A stretch of DNA of 32,502 bases from Aggregatilineales bacterium (GTDB taxonomy: Bacteria > Chloroflexota > Anaerolineae > Aggregatilineales > Phototrophicaceae), in the NCBI GenBank assembly GCA_029975765.1, contig JARKOK010000105.1, positions 1 to 32,502 of the forward strand, written 5' to 3'. The translations under genes and the position numbers were made by a program. This document shows positions 14,858 to 22,867 of the stretch, piece by piece (position 1 is the stretch's first letter; each line of letters opens with the position of its first letter). The notes below the pieces were generated by a model. That model was not told where the DNA came from, ran no database searches, and saw nothing but the letters and a program-made list of their open reading frames with translations.

Positions 14858-15937
14858 TTACATCGCGTGCCGGATATGAACAATGTCACCATCCTGCACG
14901 ATGTAATCCTTACCTTCCAGCCGCAGCTTGCCGGTGGATTTCAGCGCGGCTTCGCTGCCTGCCGCGATCAGATCAGCATATTTCATCACTTCGGCGCGGA
15001 TAAACCCCTTCTGCAAATCGCTGTGAATCGCGCCCGCCGCTTCCGGCGCGGTCGCGCCAATCGCCACACTCCAGGCGCGCACTTCGTCCTCGCCGACCGT
15101 AAAAAACGACTGGATATTGAGCAGGCCGTAGGACAGGTGAATGACTTTATCGGCGCTCAGTTCGGCAATACCATATTCTTCCATAAATACCCGCGCGTCG
15201 TCGGGATCAAGCTGCGCCAGTTCAGCTTCGATCTTGCCCTGCAGAGCTACCAGATTGGTGTGGGGGTGATCGTACTTCAGCAGCGTGTGAACGTCCTTCG
15301 CTTCGTCACCCAGATTGGCGACCACCAGCACCGGCTTGAGGGTCATAAAGCCGTAGCCGCGAATCATTTTGTGTTCATCTTCGCTCAGGTCGAGTTCGCG
15401 CAGCGGGCGTTCGGTTTCGAGGTGCGTCTTAAACCGTTCCATCAGTTCCAGTTCGACCGGCACGGTCTTATCCACCGCCTTGCCGCGAATCCGCATGTCG
15501 GCCTGGAGGCGTTCCAGCCGCTTTTCGATAACGACCATGTCCGCCAGCAGAAATTCACCGTCGAGTGTTTCCACATCGCGCTGCGGGTCTACCGTGATAT
15601 AAGGATGCGGTACGGTGTCGTCCTCAAACGCGCGCACGACATGGACGAAGCCATCGGCCTGTGCCAGTTCGTTGCGAAACTGCCCTTTCAGCCCGCCCTC
15701 GCTGATGCCTTTGTCCAGCCCGCCAATGTCAGCATAGGTTACGCTGGCATAGATCGTTTTGCGCGGCCTGTACATGGCGCTCAGTTGATCTACGCGCGCG
15801 TCCGGCACGCTGACGACAGCGGTATGGACTTCAAACTGGCCGCTGGTCGCCGCGCCGGTCGGCAGGTTCTGGCGGGTCAGCGCGTTAAAAATCGTGGTCT
15901 TGCCACTGTTCGGTAAACCAATGATGCCAAGTCGCAT
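14858..15937 (-). CDS. ychF: Redox-regulated ATPase/GTPase YchF (OLA1 family)
   Basis: A 359-residue protein, the usual length for YchF, a conserved translation-associated nucleotidase that prefers ATP and is tied to ribosomes and stress. The Walker A motif GLPNSGKT (residues 7-14) starts right after MRLGII. IGGLDKGISEGGLKGQFRNE contains the G3/switch II region, and LVVANLGDEA resembles the altered G4 (NxxE-like instead of NKxD) that explains ATP preference. The C-terminal TGS domain ends with KDYIVQDGDIVHIRH. The ATG at 15937 is chosen over an in-frame start at 16042 because the family begins there, AGGA lies 8 nt upstream, and the promoter is downstream of the longer start. Confidence 0.96.
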   Translation of the reverse strand: MRLGIIGLPNSGKTTIFNALTRQNLPTGAATSGQFEVHTAVVSVPDARVDQLSAMYRPRKTIYASVTYADIGGLDKGISEGGLKGQFRNELAQADGFVHVVRAFEDDTVPHPYITVDPQRDVETLDGEFLLADMVVIEKRLERLQADMRIRGKAVDKTVPVELELMERFKTHLETERPLRELDLSEDEHKMIRGYGFMTLKPVLVVANLGDEAKDVHTLLKYDHPHTNLVALQGKIEAELAQLDPDDARVFMEEYGIAELSADKVIHLSYGLLNIQSFFTVGEDEVRAWSVAIGATAPEAAGAIHSDLQKGFIRAEVMKYADLIAAGSEAALKSTGKLRLEGKDYIVQDGDIVHIRHAM

Positions 15938-15970
15938 GGGATAATCCTGTTCGTTGATCGAATTGAGGGA

Positions 15971-15999
15971 AGTATACCCACGCCCCTGAGGGGGTTCAA
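15971..15999 (-). promoter_or_regulatory. ychF promoter
   Basis: On the minus strand TTGAAC (15994-15999) and TATACT (15971-15976) are exactly 17 nt apart. The spacer contains a small palindrome (CCCCTCAGGGG). Predicted start is about 30 nt before the ychF ATG. Confidence 0.75.
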
Positions 16000-16088
16000 T
16001 GGCGTGTCTTACGCTGGCTGCCCCAGGCTGGATACCGAACACCGGCGCTGCCGACTGTGGAAACTAACCAGAGCGGCGTGAATCTCCG

Positions 16089-16142
16089 ACGAATTGGACA
16101 AAATTCGTGCAACTTAACTGAATGAAAATGTTTTGTTCAGTT
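16089..16142. promoter_or_regulatory. Two operator-like inverted repeats upstream of the peptide-transporter promoter
   Basis: ACGAATT (16089-16095) and AATTCGT (16102-16108) form one palindrome with a 6-nt centre. AACTGAA (16116-16122) and TTCAGTT (16136-16142) form a second, with an AAAA/TTTT pair inside. The second ends 2 nt before the -35. They are candidate binding sites for a regulator; the remaining part of this 340-nt gap holds the two divergent promoters, the leader hairpin and no gene. Confidence 0.4.
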
Positions 16143-16143
16143 G

Positions 16144-16172
16144 TTGCAGCACCCCTTTAGATATGTTATAGT
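16144..16172 (+). promoter_or_regulatory. Promoter of the peptide ABC transporter operon
   Basis: TTGCAG (16144-16149) and TATAGT (16167-16172) are exactly 17 nt apart. The -10 region shares ATGTTATAGTGC with the rho promoter. The predicted transcript has a leader of about 100 nt. Confidence 0.75.
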
Positions 16173-16196
16173 GCCGCCTGAGAGACCCATACAGCC

Positions 16197-16230
16197 GCCG
16201 GTGACAGACCTTGTTGGGGGGTCTACCGGC
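16197..16230 (+). promoter_or_regulatory. Hairpin in the leader of the peptide-transporter mRNA
   Basis: GCCGGT (16197-16202) pairs with ACCGGC (16225-16230), and AGACC (16206-16210) with GGTCT (16220-16224). No T-run follows, so it is more likely a stability or regulatory element than a terminator. The ribosome site AAGGAG (16261-16266) lies outside it. Confidence 0.45.
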
Positions 16231-16277
16231 TGGCAACGTATCGAGATAGACAGTTTTAAAAAGGAGTAAAGCAAGAT

Positions 16278-17963
16278 ATGGTTAAGTCACTTCGCTTCCT
16301 CACCCTTGCGCTGTTCCTCCTGATGCTGACGGTCAGCGCCGTCAGCGCGCAGGATGGCAGCGTGCTGGTTATCGGCTGGGAACAGGAACCGCCGAAACTC
16401 AGCCCGTGGGCCGACAACACCTTCGGCTCGTTGATTACGGTGAACTTCACCAACCGTGACCTGTGGGACTGGGACACCAACCGCGAAATTTATCCGATCA
16501 TGGCTGCCGAAATTCCGAGCTTCGAGAACGGTGGCGTGGTGACGCTGGATAACGGCAACACGCAGGTGACCGTACACCTGCGCGAAGGCATGAAATGGAC
16601 GGACGGCGAGCCGATTACAACCGACAGCTGCCTGTTCTGGCACGAACTGATGATGGACCCGACCATGGGCGCGGTGCAGCGCGGGAACTACCCGGATGCC
16701 GTCGAGAGCTTCGAAGTGGTAGACGACACGACCTTTGTGATCACCTACAACAAGCCCTGGCCGGACTGGTCGAATGATGCCCCGCCGTCCTGCGCGCTGC
16801 CGGCGCACATCATGCGCCCGATTGTGGAAGCCGAAGGCACGATTGACAACGCCCCGCAGGGCATCGGTCAGAACGTGGTTGGCTACGGCCCGTATAAGCT
16901 GGATGAGTGGGCGGTCGGCAGCCAGATTACCCTGACCAAGAACCCCAACTGGGACCAGGAACCGGGCAAATTTGACCGCATCATCCTGCGCTTCATCACC
17001 GACACCGCCCAGATGCTCAATGCGCTGGAAGCCGGCGAAATTGACGTGACCTTCAACTGGTCGGACGACCTGGTGGACAGCTACAGCGCCATCGAGAACG
17101 TGGAAGTCTTTAAGACCGACGGCGTGTACGGCGACGCGGTATGGATGAATGTGGGCAACTACAAGGGCACCGGCGAAGCCCACCCGATGCTGGGCGACCC
17201 GAAAGTGCGCGAAGCGATTGTCCGCGCGATTGACCGCGCGACGCTGGCCGAAGAACTGATCGCCCCCGGAGTGAGCGTACCGAAGTCCTGGACGCCAGAA
17301 CAGTTCTGGGCCGAAGACCTGCCCTTCTGGGATTATGACGTGGACAAGGCCAACGCCCTGCTCGACGAAGCCGGCTGGGTGGACAGCAACGGCAACGGCA
17401 CGCGCGACAAGGACGGCCAGGAACTGGTGCTGCGTTTCTTCACCACCACGCGCCAGATTCGTATGGACTATCAGGTTGTGATTCAGGAATACCTGAGCGA
17501 AGTGGGCGTGGGCACGCAGCTGCTGCCCGTCCCCTCGAACATCCTGTTTGCCCCCTTCTCCGATCGCGGCATCCTCGACACCGGTGACTTTGATCTGGCG
17601 ATCTTCGCCCTGAGCAGCAACGCGCTGTCCCCGGCTTTCGCCGCCCCGGACTGGTTTGGCTGCGGCAACACGCCCAGCGCCGAATCCCCCACCGGCAAGA
17701 ACGGCTGGGGTGCGTGCGACCCCGAATTCGACCGGCTTGACCTGGAAGTATCCTCGACCGTTGACCCGGTGAAGCGCCTGGAACTGGCCGGCGAAGCCCA
17801 GAAACATTTCTTTGACATGGGCTTCTGGCACGGTCTGTACATGCGCCCGACGTGGTACGCGGTGGATACGACCGTCGTCAACGTGGACGAAGCTGTGAAG
17901 TCGCCCGGCACGCTGGCCTCGAACTACTTCAACCACATCGAGTACTGGCAGCCAGTGCAGTAA
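16278..17963 (+). CDS. Peptide ABC transporter, substrate-binding protein (SBP family 5)
   Basis: A 561-residue secreted solute-binding protein. It has a signal peptide (positive MVKSLR, hydrophobic core to about residue 20, likely cut after VSA at residue 24) and no lipobox Cys. The mature protein carries the SBP_bac_5 hallmarks: VLVIGWEQEPPKLSPW at the start, VTVHLREGMKWTDGEPITTDS (about 95-115), YGPYKLDEW and ALEAGEIDVTFN. Family members bind di- and oligopeptides, or sometimes sugars or nickel; the exact ligand is not readable here. AAGGAG lies 11 nt before the ATG. Two permease genes follow, so it heads a Dpp/Opp-type importer operon with its own strong promoter. Confidence 0.92.
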   Translation: MVKSLRFLTLALFLLMLTVSAVSAQDGSVLVIGWEQEPPKLSPWADNTFGSLITVNFTNRDLWDWDTNREIYPIMAAEIPSFENGGVVTLDNGNTQVTVHLREGMKWTDGEPITTDSCLFWHELMMDPTMGAVQRGNYPDAVESFEVVDDTTFVITYNKPWPDWSNDAPPSCALPAHIMRPIVEAEGTIDNAPQGIGQNVVGYGPYKLDEWAVGSQITLTKNPNWDQEPGKFDRIILRFITDTAQMLNALEAGEIDVTFNWSDDLVDSYSAIENVEVFKTDGVYGDAVWMNVGNYKGTGEAHPMLGDPKVREAIVRAIDRATLAEELIAPGVSVPKSWTPEQFWAEDLPFWDYDVDKANALLDEAGWVDSNGNGTRDKDGQELVLRFFTTTRQIRMDYQVVIQEYLSEVGVGTQLLPVPSNILFAPFSDRGILDTGDFDLAIFALSSNALSPAFAAPDWFGCGNTPSAESPTGKNGWGACDPEFDRLDLEVSSTVDPVKRLELAGEAQKHFFDMGFWHGLYMRPTWYAVDTTVVNVDEAVKSPGTLASNYFNHIEYWQPVQ

Positions 17964-17969
17964 GAATCA

Positions 17970-17998
17970 GTAGGGGAGGGTCTGAGACCCTCCCCTAC
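17970..17998. repeat. Palindromic GTAGGGG/CCCCTAC repeat, copy 3
   Basis: A perfect palindrome with 14-bp arms (GTAGGGGAGGGTCT and its complement) around a single G. It lies between the binding-protein and first permease genes and could weaken read-through, lowering permease expression relative to the binding protein. Confidence 0.85.
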
Positions 17999-18011
17999 TG
18001 GTAAGATTTCC

Positions 18012-18039
18012 GTAGGGGCACGGCATACCGTGCCCCTAC
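18012..18039. repeat. Palindromic GTAGGGG/CCCCTAC repeat, copy 4
   Basis: A perfect palindrome with 12-bp arms (GTAGGGGCACGG / CCGTGCCCCTAC) and loop CATA, 13 nt after copy 3. The same core recurs, partly decayed, at 20382. Confidence 0.85.
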
Positions 18040-18076
18040 CATCAATATCCCGATTAGCTTTTTCGGCGAGACCGAT

Positions 18077-19120
18077 ATGGGCAAGTACATTATCCAGCGC
18101 ACGCTGCAGGCGATCCCCCTGGTGGTGATCGTCACCGTGCTGATTTTTCTCCTGATGAAAGTGTCCGGCGATCCGCTGGCGTATCTGGCGCAGGACCCAC
18201 GGGTGACCGAACGCGACCGCGTGGTGCTGCGCGCCAAGTACGGCCTGGACGACCCGCTGACGCTGCAATTTATTCACTGGGTGTTTGGCGACGAAGGCTT
18301 TGAACGTTCGCTTGATACCGATAAGGACGGCGAACCGGATGTGACCGTCGTGGGTGTGCGGCGTGGCATTATTCGCGGGGACTTTGGTGAATCCATTCGC
18401 TTCCGCAAGCCGGTGACGGATGTGATCGGCCAATTCCTGCCAAACACGCTGCTGCTCGGTACGACCGCCCTGACCCTGACCATCATTCTGGCGCTGGTGA
18501 TCGGCATCTTCGCCGCGCTGCGCCAGTACACCATCGCCGACAACATCATCACGACCGGCGCATTCATCACCTATTCGATGCCCTCCTTCCTGCTGGCGCT
18601 GGTGCTGGTGCAGATTTTCTCGATACAGTTTCGGCGCTGGGGGCTGCCCTCGCTGCCGGTGTCCGGCATGTACGACCCGCGCGGTACGGGGTCGTTCGAT
18701 GAAGTGGTGCGCCACATGATCCTGCCGGTGCTGACCCTGTCGCTGATTAACATCGCGGGCTGGAGCCGCTACATTCGTTCAACGATGCTGGAAGTCATCA
18801 GCAGCGATTACATTCGCACCGCGCGCTCAAAAGGCATTTCCGAGCGGCGGGTGATTTTCTTACACGGGCTTAAAAATGCTTCGCTGCCGCTGGTGACGCT
18901 GATCGGCCTGAATCTGCCGTTCATCCTCAGCGGCGCGGTGATTACGGAAACGATTTTTTCCTGGCCGGGTATGGGATATATGTATATCAATGCGCTCGAC
19001 CAGTTCGACGCGCAGCTGGTCGTCGCCTTCGTGCTGATGCTGGCGGTCGCGGTGGTGTTCTTCCAACTGCTGACCGACGTGGTGTACGCCTGGCTTGACC
19101 CCCGCATCCGGTATGACTGA
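18077..19120 (+). CDS. Peptide ABC transporter permease (DppB/OppB type)
   Basis: A 347-residue inner-membrane permease. It starts with the N-terminal TM typical of DppB (YIIQRTLQAIPLVVIVTVLIF, about residues 4-24), then a soluble loop holding GDFGESIRFRKPV. Five further TMs follow from about residue 115. The EAA loop, which contacts the ATPase, reads RTARSKGISERRVIFLHGLKN (about 242-262) and is followed by LPFILSGAVITETIFSWPGMG. The loop at about residues 70-90 contains a short acidic insert (DTDKDGEPD) compared with the shortest homologues. It lies 113 nt after the binding protein, a gap holding two palindromes. The ribosome site is weak, and no ATPase gene is linked in the window. Confidence 0.92.
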   Translation: MGKYIIQRTLQAIPLVVIVTVLIFLLMKVSGDPLAYLAQDPRVTERDRVVLRAKYGLDDPLTLQFIHWVFGDEGFERSLDTDKDGEPDVTVVGVRRGIIRGDFGESIRFRKPVTDVIGQFLPNTLLLGTTALTLTIILALVIGIFAALRQYTIADNIITTGAFITYSMPSFLLALVLVQIFSIQFRRWGLPSLPVSGMYDPRGTGSFDEVVRHMILPVLTLSLINIAGWSRYIRSTMLEVISSDYIRTARSKGISERRVIFLHGLKNASLPLVTLIGLNLPFILSGAVITETIFSWPGMGYMYINALDQFDAQLVVAFVLMLAVAVVFFQLLTDVVYAWLDPRIRYD

Positions 19121-19127
19121 GTAATGT

Positions 19128-19177
19128 GGGATGAGGTACACCTGATGAGTCCTGGCCTTTTTCTCATCGCTCATCCC
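19128..19177 (+). promoter_or_regulatory. Long-loop inverted repeat between the two permease genes
   Basis: GGGATGAG (19128-19135) pairs with CTCATCCC (19170-19177), with a second shorter pair TGATGAG / CTCATC inside. The right arm ends 2 nt before the GGAG ribosome site of the next permease, so folding could affect its translation. Confidence 0.4.
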
Positions 19178-19193
19178 CTGGAGAACTAAGATT

Positions 19194-20144
19194 ATGGCAA
19201 CCGCAGCCCAGTCTCAATCGGGCGTCGTCCGCTTGCAGGAAGAACGCCGCCAGCCGCAGTCCATGACACGGATTGTCGTCCGGCGGTTTTTTAAACATCG
19301 CATGGCTGTCATCGGCGTGGTGCTGCTGGCGTTGGTGGTGCTGTACGTCACCGTTGGCGCGGCCTTTTATACGGAAGCCTACGCCAACAAAACCAACGTG
19401 CGCGCCAAATTCTCCCCACCCAGCGCCGAATACCCGTTTGGGACGGACAGCGTGGGGCGCGATGTGCTGTCCCGCACCATTTACGGCGGGCAGATTTCGC
19501 TGGCGATTGGCGTGACGGCCATGCTGATTTCGATCTCGGTCGGCACGCTGGTCGGGCTGGCCGCCGGCTATTTTGGCGGCATCGTGGATGCGCTGCTGAT
19601 GCGGCTGGTCGAGGCCATTCTGACGATCCCGCTGCTGATTTTACTGTTACTATTATCGCGCGCGCTGATGGAAATCAGCGCCTCGACGACGGTGATTCTG
19701 GGGCGCGAGGTCAGCGTGACGGTCGTGGTGATCGTCATCATCATCGGTCTGACCGCCTGGACAAGCCTGTCGCGCATCGTGCGCTCGATGGTGCTGTCGC
19801 TTAAGGAACAGGAATTTGTGGTCGCGGCGCGGGCGATGGGCGCCGGCAACAGCCGTATTCTCTTCGGCCATATTCTGCCCAACTGCATCGCGCCAATCCT
19901 GGTGGCCGCCACGCTGGAAGTCGGCGTCGCCATCGTGGTCGAATCGGCGCTGAGTTTCCTCGGCTTCGGCGTGATGCCGCCAACGGCCACCTGGGGCAAC
20001 ATCCTCAACGGCGCCCGGCAGAGCATTGATGATCTGTGGTGGCTGTGGGTCGCGCCGGGGGCGCTGATTATGATCACCGTGCTGGCAATCAACTTTATTG
20101 GCGACGGCCTGCGGGACGCCTTCGACCCGCGCAGCATCAAGTAA
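19194..20144 (+). CDS. Peptide ABC transporter permease (DppC/OppC type)
   Basis: A 316-residue inner-membrane permease, partner of the DppB-type protein. It has the OppC_N-type first TM (about residues 38-60, MAVIGVVLLALVVLYVTV), the conserved FGTDSVGRDVLSRTIYGG (about 82-99), and an EAA loop VVAARAMGAGNSRILFGHILPN (about 208-229) followed by ESALSFLGFGVMPPTATWGN. The C-terminus GDGLRDAFDPRSIK is typical. GGAG lies 11 nt before the ATG. It is the last gene of the operon: a terminator follows after about 100 nt, and the DppD/DppF-type ATPases must be encoded elsewhere. Confidence 0.93.
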   Translation: MATAAQSQSGVVRLQEERRQPQSMTRIVVRRFFKHRMAVIGVVLLALVVLYVTVGAAFYTEAYANKTNVRAKFSPPSAEYPFGTDSVGRDVLSRTIYGGQISLAIGVTAMLISISVGTLVGLAAGYFGGIVDALLMRLVEAILTIPLLILLLLLSRALMEISASTTVILGREVSVTVVVIVIIIGLTAWTSLSRIVRSMVLSLKEQEFVVAARAMGAGNSRILFGHILPNCIAPILVAATLEVGVAIVVESALSFLGFGVMPPTATWGNILNGARQSIDDLWWLWVAPGALIMITVLAINFIGDGLRDAFDPRSIK

Positions 20145-20199
20145 CCGGTTCGCCTACCTCAGAGACCAGTTAAGAAGCCCTTTTGCCCTCATCCCCCGG

Positions 20200-20230
20200 C
20201 CCCTTCCGCTCACGCGTCATGGAGAAGGGG
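20200..20230. repeat. CCCCTTC/GAAGGGG hairpin repeat
   Basis: CCCCTTC (20200-20206) and GAAGGGG (20224-20230) form a hairpin in a C-rich then G-rich stretch. It opens the 303-nt gap between the transporter operon and the convergent histidine kinase, which is otherwise filled by a terminator, two palindromic repeats and no recognisable gene. Confidence 0.5.
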
Positions 20231-20245
20231 AGAAAAGACCACTTA

Positions 20246-20275
20246 AGCCCCTCACCCTGAGGGTGAGGGCTTTTC
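20246..20275 (+). terminator. Terminator of the peptide-transporter operon
   Basis: AGCCCCTCACCC and GGGTGAGGGCT pair around a TGA loop with one bulged C, followed by TTTTC. The position just after the last permease gene supports factor-independent termination. Confidence 0.65.
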
Positions 20276-20298
20276 AAAGGTTTCTCAGAAAGCCTGCC

Positions 20299-20322
20299 GG
20301 GGAGCGCACGCAGGCGCTCCCC
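20299..20322. repeat. GGGGAGCGC/GCGCTCCCC repeat, copy A
   Basis: Arms GGGGAGCGC (20299-20307) and GCGCTCCCC (20314-20322). Sequence similarity to the copy at 31557 extends to about 38 nt, including the flanking AGAA.GCC.GCC and a final CTAC or CCAC. Confidence 0.8.
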
Positions 20323-20381
20323 TACGCAGCCCCGATTATGCTCATCGGGTTGAGACAGCAGGATTGTCGAATGGTTGTGCA

Positions 20382-20403
20382 GGGGCGCGGCGTACCGTGC
20401 CCC
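20382..20403. repeat. Decayed palindromic repeat related to copy 4
   Basis: GGGGCGCGG (20382-20390), CGTA, CCGTGCCCC (20395-20403). It matches the core of the palindrome at 18012 apart from point changes, and has lost the terminal GTA/TAC. Confidence 0.65.
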
Positions 20404-20447
20404 GACGGATACATCCTTTTTTCGGTGATGTCTGTCGAGAACCGGCT

Positions 20448-22553
20448 TTACACCGAAGCAGCAGCCGCGCCCCACGAAAGCTCGGTAGTGGTTCCCTGAC
20501 CCGGTTCGCTGGTAATCACCAGCCGCGCCTGAACGGCTGCCGCCCGCTCGCGCATCGTCCCCAGGCCCAGCCCGGCATATTCCTGAGTGGTATCGAACCC
20601 GCGTCCGTTATCCACAATGCGCAGCGTAAAGGCGTCCGGGGTTTGCGACAGATGCACACGCACTCTGGCGGCCTGGCTGTGTTTCACCACGTTGCTCAGG
20701 CTTTCCTGGGCGATCCGGTACAGGGCGATCTGAACCGGTTCGGGTAAGGGTTCGTCCACACCCTCACAGATCAATTCTGCCCGCAGACCTTTGCGCCCGT
20801 TGATGATATTCACAAGCTGCCTTAACAGAATGCCGGGTTTGTTTTTTAAGATTGTATCGGGCCGCAGTTCCCACAGCAGGGTTCGCAGTTCATTCTGAGC
20901 GACATGATTGAGTCTGGCGACCTGATTCATGATACCCAATGCTCTGTCCGGGTCTTTTTTCCAGATGCGCTCGGTACTTTCCGCCATGACCGTTGCCGCC
21001 GTCAGGGTCTGCGATACCGCGTCGTGCAGTTCCCGCGCCAGGCGATTCCGTTCCTCCAGCACGATCAGTTCTCGTTCTTTTTCAAACAGACGCACCCGGT
21101 CAATCGTCTGGGCGCACTGGTCGGCAATCGCCGCCAGCAGCCCGCGCTCCTGCGGGTCGAAACTGTGAGCGTGCGGAAAACCGAACAGAATAATGCCAAC
21201 CACCCGGTCATTGATCAATAACGGGAGTGCTGCCAGCGCGTGGATCGAGGGCGGGCGGTGGAAGGCATCGGGGTACTGCTGCGTATACTCGGCCTCATTC
21301 TCAAGCCACACTGGCAGCCGGGTGCGAACCGCGTCAGTGGCCGGATGCCGGGCCGTCAGCGGCAGGGGCAAACACCGCGCCAGCGCCTCGGACGACAGGC
21401 CGCTGTGCCCCGCCAGGTTAAGCGCCGTACCATCTTCAGACAGCAGCAGCACCATGCCCAGATGGATGCCTAACAGGGATGCCGCCCGATTGAGGATTAT
21501 CTCCACCAGTTCCGGCAGGCTGCGGACGTGAGACAGCGTGCTGGTGATTTCCTGAAGCAGATAGATGCGGGTGGCGGTCAGTTCGGCTTCCTGACGCGCA
21601 AGCTGCGCGGCGCGGTACAGGCGCGCATTATCAATCGCCAGGGCGGCGCGGCGGGCCAACACCTCAATCAATTCGACATCATCGGGTGTGTAACGGCGTC
21701 TGGAAGGGCCGTAGACGAACGTCAATCCCCCCAGTAATTTGCCACGCGCAGCCAGAGGCACCACGATCTCGGACTGAAAGCCTAACACGCGCAGGAGGCG
21801 CAGATGGTCGGCGTCCCGCGCTTCGCCAACCAGCCGCTCCTCTGAAATCCGGGGGTCAAACCAGGTTTTCCCACTGTTCATCACCCGATTCAGGGTATGG
21901 CGGGCATCCGGGCTGATGGTGGGATAACGCTGCTTTAATTCCTCGGCGGCGGCCTGTTTGTCCGGGTCGGCGTGGGTAATTGCCAGCCGGTGGAGCGTAC
22001 CATCGTCGGCGGCGATATCCACCACACACCAGTCGGCGATAACCGGGACGGCCATCTGAGCAATACGGGTCAACGTTATCTCGTATTCCAGCGAGGAGGA
22101 GAGGACTTCGCCGGCCTGATTGAGCAGCCGGAAACGGGCTTCGCCGCGCTTACGCTCCGTCACCTCCTCAACCACCGCGTGAATGGCGATCACCTGTCCC
22201 GCGTCGTTTTTGATCGGCAGGAGGTGTTCATCCCAGTAGCGCACGACCCCCGGCTGTGCCGGGGTTTCACCGCTGACGGCGACACTTAATTTCGCCTCGC
22301 CGGTCTGGATGATTTCCTGAAGCAGCGGCTCAAAAAAATCGGCCAGTGTGGGCAGGATGTCCCGCACCGTTTTGCCCAGATGTTCCTCGATGGAGAAGCC
22401 GTTGGTTTCGGCCAACCGCTGATTAATGCGCAGGTAGCGGAACTGCGTATCCACCACACATAAGCCGACCGGGGCGGTCGCGTATAACGCTTCGAGTTCA
22501 AAGGGGTAGGAAGCGAAATCAGGCAAATGATCCGGCGGAAGAACGCTCATCAT
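20448..22553 (-). CDS. Sensor histidine kinase, PAS-GAF-GAF-HisKA_3-HATPase (NarL-type)
   Basis: About 701 residues, with no membrane segment, so a cytoplasmic sensor. Numbering is from the ATG at 22553, chosen because a TATAAT lies between it and a longer in-frame start at 22628. A PAS domain (about 18-135) contains GLCVVDTQFRYLRIN and ends VVEEVTERK. A first GAF covers about 145-315 and a second about 327-490. The dimerisation domain has the phosphoacceptor His510 in ERNRLARELHDAVSQ, followed by LRTLLWELRP. The HATPase (about 605-695) shows the N box QESLSNVVKHS, DNGRGFD and GLGLGTMRERA. This is the NarX/DesK-like class whose partners are LuxR-type regulators; none is in the window. The ligand sensed is unknown. 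Confidence 0.9.
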   Translation of the reverse strand: MMSVLPPDHLPDFASYPFELEALYATAPVGLCVVDTQFRYLRINQRLAETNGFSIEEHLGKTVRDILPTLADFFEPLLQEIIQTGEAKLSVAVSGETPAQPGVVRYWDEHLLPIKNDAGQVIAIHAVVEEVTERKRGEARFRLLNQAGEVLSSSLEYEITLTRIAQMAVPVIADWCVVDIAADDGTLHRLAITHADPDKQAAAEELKQRYPTISPDARHTLNRVMNSGKTWFDPRISEERLVGEARDADHLRLLRVLGFQSEIVVPLAARGKLLGGLTFVYGPSRRRYTPDDVELIEVLARRAALAIDNARLYRAAQLARQEAELTATRIYLLQEITSTLSHVRSLPELVEIILNRAASLLGIHLGMVLLLSEDGTALNLAGHSGLSSEALARCLPLPLTARHPATDAVRTRLPVWLENEAEYTQQYPDAFHRPPSIHALAALPLLINDRVVGIILFGFPHAHSFDPQERGLLAAIADQCAQTIDRVRLFEKERELIVLEERNRLARELHDAVSQTLTAATVMAESTERIWKKDPDRALGIMNQVARLNHVAQNELRTLLWELRPDTILKNKPGILLRQLVNIINGRKGLRAELICEGVDEPLPEPVQIALYRIAQESLSNVVKHSQAARVRVHLSQTPDAFTLRIVDNGRGFDTTQEYAGLGLGTMRERAAAVQARLVITSEPGQGTTTELSWGAAAASV

Positions 22554-22589
22554 GGGGCGCCCTGATAACCATACACCTCGGTCTGAATT

Positions 22590-22595
22590 ATTATA
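22590..22595 (-). promoter_or_regulatory. Possible -10 box of the histidine kinase
   Basis: A perfect TATAAT on the minus strand, 36 nt before the preferred ATG at 22553. No convincing -35 accompanies it. The 314-nt gap to mqnE otherwise contains the mqnE promoter and leader and no gene. Confidence 0.4.
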
Positions 22596-22757
22596 ATGCA
22601 AGCCTGACAAAAAGATACTGCCGGACACGACTTTGGGTGCATTTCGCCATAGGGCGCGTTTGCCAGCGGCGCCAGACGTTAGGCGCTGTCATCCCGTCCG
22701 GCGAAGGCAGCCGCGCGGCTCGCGCTGGAACACATATTAGCGGTATCATAAGCGCGC

Positions 22758-22786
22758 TTTACAGCCGCCGGAATTTCGCTTATAAT
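22758..22786 (+). promoter_or_regulatory. mqnE operon promoter
   Basis: TTTACA (22758-22763) and TATAAT (22781-22786) are exactly 17 nt apart, giving a predicted leader of about 75 nt before the mqnE ATG. Confidence 0.75.
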
Positions 22787-22867
22787 CATCGTGAAATTCA
22801 GAACATTCTAAACGTTGTGAAGAATACCCCGGCCTTCAGGGAGAGGGGGATAAAGGAAGAGCGACGT

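Noticed and set aside
15938-16042. Upstream extension of ychF
   Set aside because: The extension contains the -35 and -10 of the ychF promoter, and YchF proteins begin at MRLGI.
16287-17936. 549-codon minus-strand open frame opposite the peptide-binding protein
   Set aside because: Composition is dominated by Val, His, Arg and Gly as expected of a reverse-frame shadow. The plus strand has a signal peptide and family 5 motifs.
22637-22867. 77-codon upstream extension of mqnE
   Set aside because: It starts before the TTTACA-17-TATAAT promoter and does not resemble the MqnE N-terminus.
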